This document shows positions 42,967-53,082 of a stretch of 64,000 nt of DNA, in pieces (positions within the stretch are counted from its first letter, which is position 1; each line of letters opens with the position of its first letter). Source of the DNA: Procambarus clarkii (lineage: Eukaryota > Arthropoda > Malacostraca > Decapoda > Cambaridae); contig NC_091172.1 of the NCBI RefSeq assembly GCF_040958095.1, positions 25,810,562-25,874,561 on the forward strand. The letters run 5' to 3'. Under the pieces are notes generated by a model, which saw nothing but the letters and a program-made list of their open reading frames with translations, searched no databases and was not told the DNA's origin. Both the position numbers and the translations under genes were made by a program.

Positions 42967-43662
42967 GTAAGAGTATTTTCTGTTTGTTTTCTGTACTCTG
43001 TACTGATGTATATATTATTTGCCTCGACATGATTTCACGTCTATCCTCAGGTTTATCACTTATTGATTGACTCTTGCTTTCCTGCTGACGTAGTTGTGAA
43101 ACAAGTTGGGCTGGATCTCTACTTTAGGTTACAATGTCATTTTCACATTACTTTTCTGTTTCCTTTCTCACTCTAAAATACTCATTCCTTGTTCTCTAGT
43201 ACCCTTTCTGCTGTTATTTTATTCCTGTAGTTTTTTTTTCCCATGCCTTTGCACCTATGCTTCCTTACATATATGGTTAAAGGAAAAGGGGATTGCCCTC
43301 TTTCATTATTCTCCCTTCATTGAAGAGATCCATCGATTCCTATGGAGAGAAACTTGCCTTTGCTATCTATGTAACAGAAAGTCTTTCATTTTAGCATTCT
43401 TCCCTTTCGATATGCCAAACCTCTTCTCACTCGTGGCCTTCTTAAGAGTGCATCCCTACTGCCACAAGGTACTCAATGCCATCACACAGTGATCCCTCAT
43501 TCTCTAGCAGGGTTGAGGGGAAAGGGGGGAGGGGGGGTGGAAGTTGACTTCTCCTCATGTCTGACTCACTGGGTGTAAATACCAGGTCAAGTCTGGTTAG
43601 TTTGTCATTGTACCTCCTCATTCGTGTGGCTCCATTGACAGATTGACTCACGAAGTCTTTCT
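42966..43662. other. Anonymous sequence, no gene seen
   Basis: A 128-codon open frame at 43106-43492 is hydrophobic (T-rich DNA) and has no domain; I do not call it. Confidence 0.4.
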
Positions 43663-43770
43663 AGGTGAGCACAGTCACACACACAGAGTACATCTAGGTG
43701 AGTACAGTCACACACATAGTACAACTAGATGAGTACAGTCCCACACAGAGTACATGTAGATGAGTACCCG
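43663..43770. repeat. ~33-bp tandem repeat derived from a LINE-A tail
   Basis: CTAGGTGAGTACAGTCACAC repeats about three and a half times; CTAGGTGAGTAC is the end of the LINE-A 3' UTR, so a LINE terminus seems to have seeded the array. Confidence 0.6.
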
Positions 43771-44195
43771 ACAAACGTGACGGCATGCGTGTGTATGTGT
43801 AGGTGTGGAGACACGCAGTTGTGGAAGATGCGGGTGTGTACTGGCTACAGTGCCGAGGTGCTGGGGGTGGTGGGGTGTTGTGCTGGCCACACTGCAAGGC
43901 GGCGCACGCGATCACCACATTCATCCCCGCCTTCGGTTCCCTTCGCCTGGCCTTGGCCTCGGATTACGTCAGCTGGAGACAGGGCCTCGTGGTCTGCATC
44001 TGTCAGACATGCTTGTTTACGTTTTTTTTTCTAATTTAGTACATCTATATATTTCTATTATAAGGAACTAAATCGTTTATTTGACGCATTAGTTTTGATA
44101 TTGTTATTGTATTATGTGATTTATTCTATTTCAAGTGTTTTTGTCTTAAATGTCCATGATTGTATTTGTTCGTTAATGCTGTTGTTGTCAGTATG

Positions 44196-44197
<2 letters not shown>
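43771..44197. other. Anonymous sequence
   Basis: GC-rich to 43990 with three overlapping open frames but no domain. Confidence 0.35.

Positions 44198-44257
<60 letters not shown>
44198..44257. repeat. (TA)n microsatellite
   Basis: About 30 TA units, then ATTTATATTTATATTT. Confidence 0.97.
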
Positions 44258-44268
<11 letters not shown>

Positions 44269-44379
44269 TTAAATGGTCAACTTATTTTCTGTGTCTGCTT
44301 AAATTATTTTCCAAGAGGATTTTTACATTTAGTTTGATATAAACACTTGGAATTCTATTTTAAAGTTCACGATTGGGGG

Positions 44380-44660
44380 TTACTTTTGTGGGAGTCTTTT
44401 GTGTGTGCGGGTGGAGAAAGTCTTTTGTTAGGGGGAGTCTTTCGTGAGGGAGTTTTTTATGAGGGAGTCTTGTGAGGGGTGAAGGAGTCTTTTGTGTGAG
44501 GGTGGAAAAAGTGTTTTTGTGGGTAGAAAGTGTGTCTTTTGATTGGGGGAGAGGGGGAGAGTGTTTTATGTTAGGAGAAAGAGAGTTTTGGTGGAGAAAG
44601 AGTCTCTTGAGGAGACTATATAATGTTTTGATGGGGGAGGAAAGAGTCTTTTGATGGATG
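44380..44660. repeat. Degenerate GGGAGTCTTTTGTG minisatellite
   Basis: GGAGTCTTTTGTG, GGAGTCTTTCGTG, GAAAGTCTTTTG and GAGTCTTTTGATG recur at irregular 20-40 bp intervals, with purine spacers. Confidence 0.7.
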
Positions 44661-44819
44661 GAAGGAGAGATTATCTTGTCGGTTGCTAAACCTGAGACTC
44701 AAGACGGCGCCACTGGAGGCCTTCAGACACATGCAATGACAGACTGGTTCTGTAGCCCAGAAACTGGAATATTTAAAATTCATGTTGAGTTAAGACTGGC
44801 GGTGAATGGATGAATGTAT

Positions 44820-45750
44820 ATTTGGAGAGGTGGTTCCAGGGTGGTGAAGAGCGTATGGTCTTATGAATGGGTGGGTGAGGCTTCCAGGAATTGGGGGAGA
44901 TTTACAGGTGCAGAGCTTCAGGACAAACAGGGTTCAATAAAAGGCGAGGGATCAGGAATAGTGGGTTCCAGAAAGAGAGGGTTTATTGCTGAAGAAGCTT
45001 CATCAGTTGTTGGCTTCCAGAAAAGAAGGGGCTCAACAAATCCACAAGGGCCGTGACGAGGATTCGAACCTACGTCCGAGAGCATCCCAGACGCTGCCTT
45101 AATCGACTGAGCTACGACATGGTAAAAAAAAAATCCAACCAGAAATGCTACTGAATTTACTTGGATCCTGCAGCCTCTCCGAGACTGTGGATTTGTTCAT
45201 ATGCATCACGCAATTGTGATTTCTGTGTGTAAAAGAAGAGGGTTCATTGAAGAAGAGGGCTTCGGGAGTGTGTGTGTGTGTGTGTTCCAGAAACTAAAGG
45301 TTCATTGAAATTGTACTCCAGGAATAGTAATGGGTGTGTTCCAGACGATAGAGGTAGAGAAGATAAAGATAGAGCCTCATGAATGGCTGGGTTCCAGAAC
45401 TGAAGAGGCTTCAGAACCAACAGATCACGAGGAGGCAAAGAATTACAGGAGGGGAATCGATGGAACCAGGAGAAAGAAGGTTCCAGAATATAGAGGATTC
45501 CAGGAGGGAATTGGTACCAAAAATGAAGAGATATCCAGGAAGAGTTCGGCTCTAGAGTGAAGACCGTTGCAACAGAGGTAGCGTTAAGTAACTAATAGAG
45601 TATACCACAGTGATTAAGGCTCCAAAAACCAGGTTGTTACCAGGTGTGGTAGAATTCCAGAATAATGAGGGTTCCAGTAGGGTTTGGCTTCCATGAATTG
45701 GCAGGATTCCCGAATCAAGAAGGTTCAAGGACGGATGGGTTCCAGAATGA
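44820..45750 (+). repeat. Decayed minisatellite with seven TTCCAGAA cores
   Basis: TTCCAGAA occurs at 44966, 45015, 45285, 45392, 45481, 45655 and 45740, usually as GGTTCCAGAAxxGAAGAGG, with TTCCAGGAA and CATGAATTGG variants between. The core fits the TTCnnGAA heat-shock element and resembles STAT sites, but is most simply a relic of a tandem array. A tRNA-bearing element interrupts it at 45036. Confidence 0.6.
45036..45230 (-). mobile_element. tRNA-bearing TIR element with internal deletion
   Basis: Minus strand: the left terminal repeat CACACAGAAATCACAATTGC ... CAAATCCACA, then GTCTCGGAGAGGCTGCAGG, TTTCTGGTTGGATT, CATGTCGTAGCTCAGTCG (A box), GGTTCGAATCCTCGTCACGG and TTGTGGATTTGTTG. The GGGGGGAATTGTG segment is deleted and the right terminal repeat is cut to 17 bp. 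Both ends are inverted. Confidence 0.8.
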
Positions 45751-45862
45751 AGCGTGCCTTCCCCTCCCCCTTCCCGCCCCCTCCACTCCCTTCACGCCCC
45801 TTCCCTGCCTCTCCCTGTCCTCCCCCCCCCCCTCCCACCCAAGCCTCGCTCGCTGGCCCGGA

Positions 45863-45872
45863 GTCACGTGAC
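45863..45872. promoter_or_regulatory. GTCACGTGAC palindrome (CLEAR/USF-type E-box)
   Basis: A perfect 10-bp palindrome in GC-rich sequence. About 20 bp later TTTTCAG precedes a frame NSNISLNITDDIYVAALSWW, which could be an exon but has no recognised domain. Confidence 0.25.
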
Positions 45873-46165
45873 CGCCTCCGCTTTTCAGAACAGCAACATT
45901 TCGCTGAATATCACAGACGATATTTATGTGGCTGCCCTTAGCTGGTGGCGGGCCACCGGAAGCCTGCACGAGAGTATTGTTACGGGGGGGGGAGGAGTGA
46001 AGATGGGGAGGAGGAGGAGGGGGAAAGAGGAATTAATGGAGAGATTGCCTACAAAATAGGGCGAGGGGTGAGGTGGTGTGTGTGACGGAGGTGGTAGCAC
46101 TGCAGGTCGTGGAGGACGAGGTGGTGACCTCAACCATACCAGCATGTCACTGACTACGGGGGAGT
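45873..46165. other. Possible unique sequence with exon-like frame
   Basis: Plus-strand frame SLNITDDIYVAALSWWRATG at 45900-45965, preceded by an acceptor-like CGCTTTTCAG. No donor is evident before the G run at 45985. Confidence 0.2.
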
Positions 46166-46233
46166 GAGGTCATGACCTGCCTGAGGTCATGAACTGTCAG
46201 AGGTCATAACCTGTCTGAGATTATGACCTACTA
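46166..46233. promoter_or_regulatory. Four 17-bp units of inverted AGGTCA half-sites
   Basis: Units at 46166, 46183, 46200 and 46217. The first holds AGGTCATGACCT, a perfect zero-spaced inverted repeat of the nuclear-receptor half-site; the others read AGGTCATGAACT, AGGTCATAACCT and GATTATGACCT. Whether a receptor binds is unknown; it may be only a small minisatellite. Confidence 0.4.
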
Positions 46234-47278
46234 GCACTGTTGTACCTGTTGCTTTATACCTTAATTAATTCTGACGGTCAAACTTCCTTGTCGGCTCCGA
46301 GACTCGTGTGGTATAAAATATAATCCCACTTTCCATCCCATTTAGCAATATTAAATATACAGTAATAAACACGTTCATGAACTAACTCTTTTTGTGGCGC
46401 AAAATGAATGGAATATCTTAGTAAGAGGGTATACCTCTGTATATATATAATTATCATTTTAAATTGGAACTTTTCTCGCTTAAAGTTTAACAACTTTACG
46501 TTTAACAACGTAAATGCTTCTTAACCCGTAGAATTAAGTACAGAACACCAGGGTTCACAGCTGCCACCACGCCCAAGGACGGGTTGTACAAACAGGCATT
46601 GTTTGGATTGTTTAAAAATAGTTTATGCATTAGGAAATGCAGACTGCATGCAGTCCGTCCACTAGGAACTTAAAACATACCAACAGATTACGAGTATGTT
46701 CTTCTACGCAATATTTAATATAGTCCCCTCACAATATTAGTGTATGTTTGTTTATTACAAAGTGTCGTCAGTAAAAAGTGTGCTTTTTTTAACACAGTGT
46801 TGTTCCTTCAGTGACACTTTAGTTCCCGCTGTTCTCTTCTCTTTGTGGTTCCCGTTTTCTGTGAGCAGATTTGAGCATCGTTCTCAATATCTCCGAATTT
46901 ATTTCTCACGTTCATAACACATTGAGAAAGAATTAAGTAAAGTGGTTCCTTGTAGTAGATTGGCTTGTACGTCGTGTAACACTTTTTTTGATCTAGAACT
47001 GTTAATAAAAGTATTTTATTATTTTAAAGTCATTAAAAATAGTATAATAATTGTTCTGGATCAAACTCATTTGTTTTTGATTGTCATCGGTACAAATTTT
47101 CCTTAATGTTTTTGTGATTCCAGCTTCTGCGTCAGCTTAATGTTGTCCATCAGGTGTCGTTCCTGCTTTTTGTTTGTTCTGAGTGTCCGGCAAACTGTTT
47201 ATTGGAATATTCCAGCGTCGAGTGAATGAAGAGATATACACACATACATATGCCTCGTCAATACTTCTTTCCGGGCAC
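46234..47278. other. AT-rich anonymous sequence
   Basis: About 1 kb with no repeat match or supported gene. Confidence 0.5.
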
Positions 47279-47474
47279 ACCGCTCCTGTGCCAGGTAAGT
47301 ACACTACGGGCTCACCATAGCCCATGCTACTTGCCCCGCTTCTGTGCCAGGTAAGTTACGGGTTCACCATAGCCCGTGCTACTTGCCCCGCTCCTGCGCC
47401 AGGTAAATTACGGGTTCACCACAGCCCGTGCTACTTGGAACTTGTTCCGAGTAGCTTAATCTATAACAACAACA
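47279..47474 (-). mobile_element. Double-hairpin dispersed element, three internal units
   Basis: Reverse of the element at 36572: ends CTACTTGGAACTTGTTCCGAGTAGC-type hairpin (47431-47455) and TATAACAACAAC. On the plus strand the units contain CCAGGTAAGT at 47291 and GTGCCAGGTAAGT at 47345, with a third as CCAGGTAAAT. Confidence 0.75.
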
Positions 47475-47574
47475 AATTCTTAACGGAATGAAATATTTTT
47501 TTTTGTTCGTGTCCATTTTTTTAAGTAATTGAAAATCTTTTTATGGGATTAACATGGGTTTGAAATGACCATGA

Positions 47575-47790
47575 GAAGATATATGTTCTTCTGAACATCG
47601 GGTTACAGTTCTCTAGGCATCAAATCCTTTTATAAATTTTGTGTGATTTAACAAAAAAAAAATGTTGACAAAGTACATGGTTGACACCTTTACTTGTTTC
47701 TGAAAATAGCAACCATTCACAGAAGTTCTTTTGTGCCCTTTGGATCTAGGAAATAGAAGAAAGATTTCTGGAGCATAAGATCGGTTTGTG
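47575..47790 (-). repeat. Dispersed repeat, copy 1
   Basis: Shares CTTCTGAACATCGGGTTACA, AGGCATCAAATCCT, CTGAAAATAGCA and GAAGAAAGATTTC with 48965-49165. On the minus strand it codes, with breaks, GCYFQKQVKVST and KFIKGFDA, RTVTRCSEE. Confidence 0.7.
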
Positions 47791-48710
47791 TCTGTATATT
47801 CAGCTCTAAGAGTTGTACTATCGTCGGTGTTGCATGGAATATTCTCTTAGTTTATCAGATAAATGAATCGTCCACAATGTAATATAATTGGCAACATCAG
47901 TGTGTTGCGGCCCTCCTGCCAATTTCAGTTTGTCCATTTCCTCTTCATTCCTATTTCTGTTTTCTACTTCAGTTTGACATCCTTTGATAAAACACAGAAA
48001 TCTTTGTGTCTGTACGGCATTCTGTTGGTCCTTCACTGGTTTAATTTTGTCTCTCTTTGTCTCTTAACTTTGTCTCTTTGTCTTTACTGGATGTCTTTGC
48101 TTCTTCGTCTTCAGTTTCAAGTCTCTTGTTAGTGTGTTTGTCCACAGTTATCGTCTGTTAATCTTTTAGTGGCCTCACTTTGTCTCTCTGTTTTCCTTCT
48201 CAGTATCATCTGCTTCAGCTTTCAGTCCGGTAGAGGCGGCGCCTTTAATTGCGATTTTGTCTGATTCTAATTTGGAATCAGGAGCAGAATTTTCTTTTAT
48301 CTGAATTGAGAGTGCAAGAAATGTACCCAACGAATTTCATTGTTATATTGTATGTTTTTCTTTCTCTCTTTCTGCTGTCTTCGTTTCTCGACGCCCGACT
48401 GAAGTATTGAAAGCTAGACGCTGAACGCAGTTCCCAATTATAGCGTGCAAAACTGTTACCACTATGTAAATATCACGGGGTTTATGTGGGCCGTGCGCCA
48501 GGCCTGATGTTTTTGTTTCTGCGATGCCAATTCACTGTGGTAAAGTTGTTATATTTAGTGGTCACTCTAGCGTGGGCATGGGACCGACGTTAAACACGCG
48601 TTTAGCTTTTGTTTTTGGTAATATGTTGTGTAATTCTCGCCCTTAATATCACACAGTTTCTTTGAGAGCCATTGCCATTTCGAATTTGCGTTGTTTCGGG
48701 GTGATGACGG
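47791..48710. other. Anonymous sequence, no gene seen
   Basis: T-rich; CTTTGTCTC repeats near 48045-48085. No domain found in its short open frames. Confidence 0.45.
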
Positions 48711-49064
48711 CTACATAGGAAAGTACAGTGGGTTACCCAGGACTAAGAGGCCCTGGTTCCGGTGGAACTGAAGTGACTGTAGTGTTTGCAAGACTGCCTT
48801 GAACGCGAAACCACATCGTATGGATTTGGAAGAACTCTTCTCACTCGTAACACCATCTAAATGCACAATTTGGTGTTTCCAAGCATGCAGGCGAGTGTGT
48901 GGTTTCCAAGCATTTTTGCAACTCTCTTCTCGACCCCATCTACACGCTACAATATCCTTATTATAATATTCTTCTGAACATCGGGTTACAGTTCTCCAGG
49001 CATCAAATCCTCTTATGAATATTATGTGATTTTGAACAAAGTTGACATACAGAACGGTTGACAC
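48711..49064 (-). CDS. Unrecognised 117-codon ORF, probably transposon-derived
   Basis: Starts MSTVLYVNFVQNHIIFIRGF, continues DAWRTVTRCSEEYYNKDIVA and has several Cys/His/Trp residues, ending GLLVLGNPLYFPM. The first third is repeated, broken, at 47575-47790, so the sequence belongs to a dispersed family. FIxGFDAWRTV is loosely like the start of zinc-finger regions of hAT-type transposases, but I cannot confirm that. The frame extends upstream of the Met in related form (GCYFQEQVNVST), so the start is uncertain. It may be a pseudogene. Confidence 0.3.
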   Translation of the reverse strand: MSTVLYVNFVQNHIIFIRGFDAWRTVTRCSEEYYNKDIVACRWGREESCKNAWKPHTRLHAWKHQIVHLDGVTSEKSSSKSIRCGFAFKAVLQTLQSLQFHRNQGLLVLGNPLYFPM

Positions 49065-49165
49065 ATTTACTTGTTCCTGAAAATAGCAGCCACTCGCAGA
49101 CGTTCCTTGGTGCCCTTTAGTTTAAGGCGATAGAAGAAAGATTTCCGAACGATAATGAACTGAAC
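48965..49165 (-). repeat. Dispersed repeat, copy 2
   Basis: Direct partner of 47575-47790, about 1390 bp away, with about 80% identity. It overlaps the 5' part of the 117-codon ORF. Confidence 0.7.
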
Positions 49166-49420
49166 GCTAGTTTAATTTCTTTTGTTTCCTGCCCGAAGCG
49201 CAGTGCGTATTAGTGGCTTTAGGCATTGTATGTACTAGCTCTATCTAGAAATACAACATTATGTTTGTAGCTCATTTTGAATGTATGTTCTTTTACCTGA
49301 ATAAACATTTGATTTGATTTCATTTGAATATATTTGTTTTATCAGTTAACAAAACGTTTAACATTTATTTAAAAGTGGATTTGTTTTTGTTTTTTGAAGC
49401 TCCCTTTTCATCCATGCGAT
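49166..49420. other. AT-rich anonymous sequence
   Basis: No gene seen. Confidence 0.4.
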
Positions 49421-50540
49421 GCTCAGGCCCCAGACTCCCGCTAAGGGCCCCGGACGCCAGCTAAGGGCCCTAGACGCCCGCTAAGGGCCCCAGACGCCAG
49501 CTAAGAGTCCCGGACGCCCGCTAAGAGCCCCGGACGCCCGCTAAGGGTCCCGGATGCCCGCTAAGGGCCCCAGACGCCCGCTAAGGGCCCCGGACGCCAG
49601 CTAAGGGCCCCAGACGCCAGCTAAGGGCCCCAGACGCCAGCTAAGAGTCCCGGACGCCCGCTAAGAGCCCCGGACGCCCGCTAAGGGTCCCGGATGCCCG
49701 CTAAGGGCCCCAGACGCCCGCTAAGGGCCCCGGACGCCCGCTAAGGGCCCCAGTCGCCCGCTAAGGGCCCCAGCCGCCCGCTAAGGGCCCCGGACGCCAG
49801 CTAAGAGTCCCAGACTCCCGCTAAGGGCCCCAGACTCCCGCTAAGGGCCCCAGACTCCCGCTAAGGGCCCCAGACTCCCGCTAAGGGCCCCAGACTCCCG
49901 CTAAGGGCCCCGGACGCCAGCTAAGGGCCCCAGACTCCCGCTAAGGGCCCCGGACGCCAGCTAAGAGTCCCAGACTCCCGCTAAGGGCCCCAGACTCCCG
50001 CTAAGGGCCCCAGACTCCCGCTAAGGGCCCCAGACTCCCGCTAAGGGCCCCGGACGCCAGCTAAGAGTCCCAGACTCCCGCTAAGGGCCCCAGACTCCCG
50101 CTAAGGGCCCCAGACTCCCGCTAAGGGCCCCAGACTCCCGCTAAGGGCCCCAGACGCCCGCTAAGGGCCCTAGACGCCCGCTAAGGGCCCTAGACGCCCG
50201 CTAAGAGTCCCGGACGCCCGCTAAGAGTCCCGGACGCCCGCTAAGGGCCCCGGACGCCCGCTAAGGGCCCTAGACGCCCGCTAAGAGTCCCGGACGCCCG
50301 CTAAGGGCCCCGGACGCCCGCTAAGAGCCCCGGACGCCCGCTAAGAGCCCCGGACGCCCGCTAAGGGTCCCGGATGCCCGCTAAGGGCCCCGGACGCCCG
50401 CTAAGGGCCCCAGTCGCCCGCTAAGGGCCCCAGTCGCCCGCTAAGGGCCCCAGTCGCCCGCTAAGGGCCCCGGACGCCAGCTAAGGGCCCCAGACGCCAG
50501 CTAAGGGGTCCGAGACGCCCGCTAAGGGCCCCAAACGCGC
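49421..50540. repeat. 20-bp minisatellite, 56 copies, almost no indels
   Basis: Unit CTAAGGGCCCCAGACGCCCG with substitutions at a few sites (GGG/AGA, CAG/CGG, ACG/ACT/TCG, CCC/CAG). About 54 units in a row keep exact register until an extra base near 50505. A five-unit block at 49481 recurs 140 bp later, and a 100-bp block (49941) recurs at 50041. Confidence 0.97.
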
Positions 50541-50611
50541 GCTTCTTGCACCTGTGGAGTGATCCACCACTGCACTAGGAAGGGATATGATGATAAATAT
50601 TTAGAACAGGA

Positions 50612-50650
50612 CAAAGGAAAGGAATGATGCCAAACCACTTAGACTGTCGG
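50612..50650 (-). mobile_element. SINE 3' piece
   Basis: GATGCCAAACCACTTAGACT matches the tail of the tRNA-like SINE at 34664-34700 and 56340-56370. Confidence 0.5.
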
Positions 50651-50898
50651 GGTGGGGTGGTGGTGGTGGGGGAGCAAGGGAGGGGGTGTAGTGGTGGTGA
50701 TTGAGGAAGGAGTAGTGGTGGATGAGCTGAGAGGGGGTGGTAGTGGTGGAGGGCCTTACTGCGTCTTCTCCAGACAATTATCGCTCTCATAATAGAACTC
50801 TTAGAACAGCTCCTTCAGCCACAGTCAACCGTCGACTTCAAGGAAACAATGTCCTTTGAAACTTTGCGCTGGACAGCTCAGACTCCAGGAGGGGGCAA
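50651..50898. other. G-rich anonymous sequence
   Basis: GGTGGTGG runs; no gene. Confidence 0.4.
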
Positions 50899-51008
50899 GG
50901 GGAGGGTCGAGGTCACGGCAGGGGAGGAGGAGGGTCAGGGGTCATGGCAGGGGAGGAGGAGGGTCAGGGATCATGGCAGGGGAGGAGGAGGGTCAGGGGT
51001 CATGGCAG
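50899..51008. repeat. ~30-bp tandem repeat, about four copies
   Basis: GGCAGGGGAGGAGGAGGGTC AGGGGTCAT repeated. Confidence 0.85.
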
Positions 51009-51455
51009 GCGGTTTAGGGACATGTCTGTAGTAAAGGAAGCGTGAGGACATATGTCTGTAACATGCCTGAGGTGATATGCTATTGATGTAGGGCTGACCT
51101 TATCCCCCCCCCAACCCCTATCCCTGTTGGATCTCAATTCCAATTCCCTCAGGACCCCCATTAACTCCTCCTTAAGCCCCTCCTCTCCCCTTCCTCTTGG
51201 CACCTCACTCCCCCTCCCAAAGGCAGTCAACATCGTCCCGGATGGCTCCGTACAGCGCCATCGGCGCGTCAAGGCAGCGTTGGGGTGGCAATCTTCGGGC
51301 GGCAGGTAGACGATCGGAAGCTCCCGATTTGTATCCCATGATGGTCCATAATCTTGCGTGCCGGGGGCGGGGCGAGGAACTTCTTCATGGTCCCTGTGGC
51401 CAGCTGGCGTCGCCTCTTCACTATAGTAATGTGAAAGCATCACAAGGCGCAGCAT
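51000..51455 (-). CDS. Unrecognised 151-codon ORF, low support
   Basis: The frame reads MLRLVMLSHYYSEEATPAGH near its start and VYLPPEDCHPNAALTRRWRC in the middle. Composition is less repetitive than other frames here, but there is no recognised domain, no splice context I can trust and no second copy in the window. It ends in the adjacent tandem repeat. More likely a chance frame in GC-rich DNA than a gene. Confidence 0.15.
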   Translation of the reverse strand: MLRLVMLSHYYSEEATPAGHRDHEEVPRPAPGTQDYGPSWDTNRELPIVYLPPEDCHPNAALTRRWRCTEPSGTMLTAFGRGSEVPRGRGEEGLKEELMGVLRELELRSNRDRGWGGDKVSPTSIAYHLRHVTDICPHASFTTDMSLNRLP

Positions 51456-51795
51456 TCCATCAGGCCTTTGTGAAGACTCTCGATCTTTTGCTGGGATCCA
51501 GGAAATATCTTAACTCGACTCTGGTGATCCCTAGTGGACTCCATGAGTCTCTACTCCAGTAATCAATGTTAGATTCCAGGAAGTTTTATTGAGTTTAAAA
51601 GTCCTTTGGCGGCTACCTGGCTTGCTCGGACTTCGGAGACACCAACCAACAATACGAACAACACCGACATGGTATAATGACCGGTGGACCTGTGCTCAAT
51701 ACATTCCTTCTGGTACGAAATGAAATGCTTATTTTCTTGTGTCTTCAGCTTCGATGAGGAGGCTAAGAATAATTAGTGTCTAATTGACAATACCA
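51456..51795. other. Anonymous sequence
   Basis: No repeat or gene recognised. Confidence 0.4.
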
Positions 51796-52545
51796 TAGAG
51801 CCTACTGGGCTCTATCATATCTACACTTGAAACTGTGTATGGAGTCAGCCTCCACCACATCACTTCCTAATGCATTCCATTTGTCAACCACTCTGACACT
51901 AAAAAAGTTCTTTCTAATATCTCTGTGGCTCATTTGGGCACTCAGTTTCCACCTGTGTCCCCTAGTGCGTGTGCCCCTTGTGTTAAATAGACTATCTTTA
52001 TCTACCCTAACAATTCCCTTCAGAATCTTGAATATGGTGATCATGTCCCCTCTAACTCTTCTGTCTTCCAGCGAAGTGAGGTTTAATTCCCGTAGTCTCT
52101 CCTCGTAGCTCATACCTCTCAGCTCGGGTACTAGTCTGGTGGCAAACCTTTGAATCTTTTCCAGTTTAGTCTTATCCTTGACTAGATATGGACTCCATGC
52201 TGGGGCTGCATACTCCAGGATTGGCCTGACATATGTGGTATACAAAGTTCAGAATGATTCTTTACACAAATTTCTGAATGCCGTTCGTATGTTGGCCAGC
52301 CTGGCATATGCCGCTGATGTTATCCTCTTGATATGGGCTGCAGGAGACGGGTCTGGCGTGATATCAACCCCCCAAGTCTTTTTCCTTCTCTGACTCCTGA
52401 AGAATTTCCTCTCCCAGATGATACCTAGTATCTGGCCTCCTGCTCCCTACAGCTATCTTCATTACATTACATTTGGTTGGGTTAAACTCTAACAACCATT
52501 TGTTCGACCAATCCTTCAGTTTGTCTAGGTCTTCTCAACCGTCAA
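51796..52545 (-). pseudogene. LINE-A 3' half, well preserved
   Basis: Minus strand from 52540: LKDWSNKWLLEFNPTKCNVM, SRRPDTRYHLGEEILQESEK, KDLGVDITPDPSPAAHIKR, then from 52245 an intact frame MYTTYVRPILEYAAPAWSPY through ELRGMSYEERLRELNLTSLE, GTRTRGHRWKLSAQMSHRDI to SIHSFKCRYDRAQ and a stop at 51802. The break between the two is one stop codon near 52250. The 3' UTR is missing after GAGCCCAGTAGGCTC, and the 5' end abuts a second UTR fragment (CTCAACCGTCAATCAG) next to (TG)n. Confidence 0.85.
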
Positions 52546-52552
52546 TCAGTCT

Positions 52553-52611
<59 letters not shown>

Positions 52612-52629
52612 GTGTGTGTGTGTGTGTGT
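52553..52629. repeat. (TG)n microsatellite
   Basis: About 38 TG units with one GC interruption, next to a LINE-A tail. Confidence 0.97.
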
Positions 52630-52748
52630 CCATCGAGAGACGAAACTGAACTCATCATCTGAGAGGAACGTCTCGTCAACAAAAGAAATGAATGGATATT
52701 CCAGGAAGACTTTAAGGAGTCTTGAGCGACTGTGTATCACCGCCGGCA

Positions 52749-52751
<3 letters not shown>

Positions 52752-52790
<39 letters not shown>
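52752..52790. repeat. (CA)n microsatellite
   Basis: About 19 CA units; complementary to the (TG)n 120 bp upstream, so a hairpin is possible. Confidence 0.95.
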
Positions 52791-52792
<2 letters not shown>

Positions 52793-52987
52793 TTCCCTTC
52801 CCTCTACTGTTCTGTTACACCATTCCATCCTCGTGTTCCTCTCCTTCCTGCCCTTCCCCGAGGTCTATCAGATCAAATTGCCACGTAACTATACATTTTT
52901 ATCGAAAAAATTCCTTAAGACCTGACATTCCTTAAGTGTACCTTGCAGTATGGGGGCCCGGCGCCACCTGTACATTCATCCCTGGTC

Positions 52988-53082
52988 GTTGTTGTTTTAG
53001 ATTCAGCTACTAGGAACAAAAGTTCCAAGTAGCACGGGCTATGGTGAGCCCGTAGTGGACTTACCTGGCACAGGAGCGGGGC
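52988..53082 (+). mobile_element. Double-hairpin dispersed element, single unit
   Basis: GTTGTTTTAGATTCAGCTAC, hairpin CTAGGAAC/GTTCCAAGTAGC, then one unit ACGGGCTATGGTGAGCCCGT to CAGGAGCGGGGC. Confidence 0.75.

Noticed and set aside
43106..43492. 128-codon membrane-like protein
   Set aside because: Hydrophobicity follows from T-rich DNA; no conserved motif, and no second copy or splice context.
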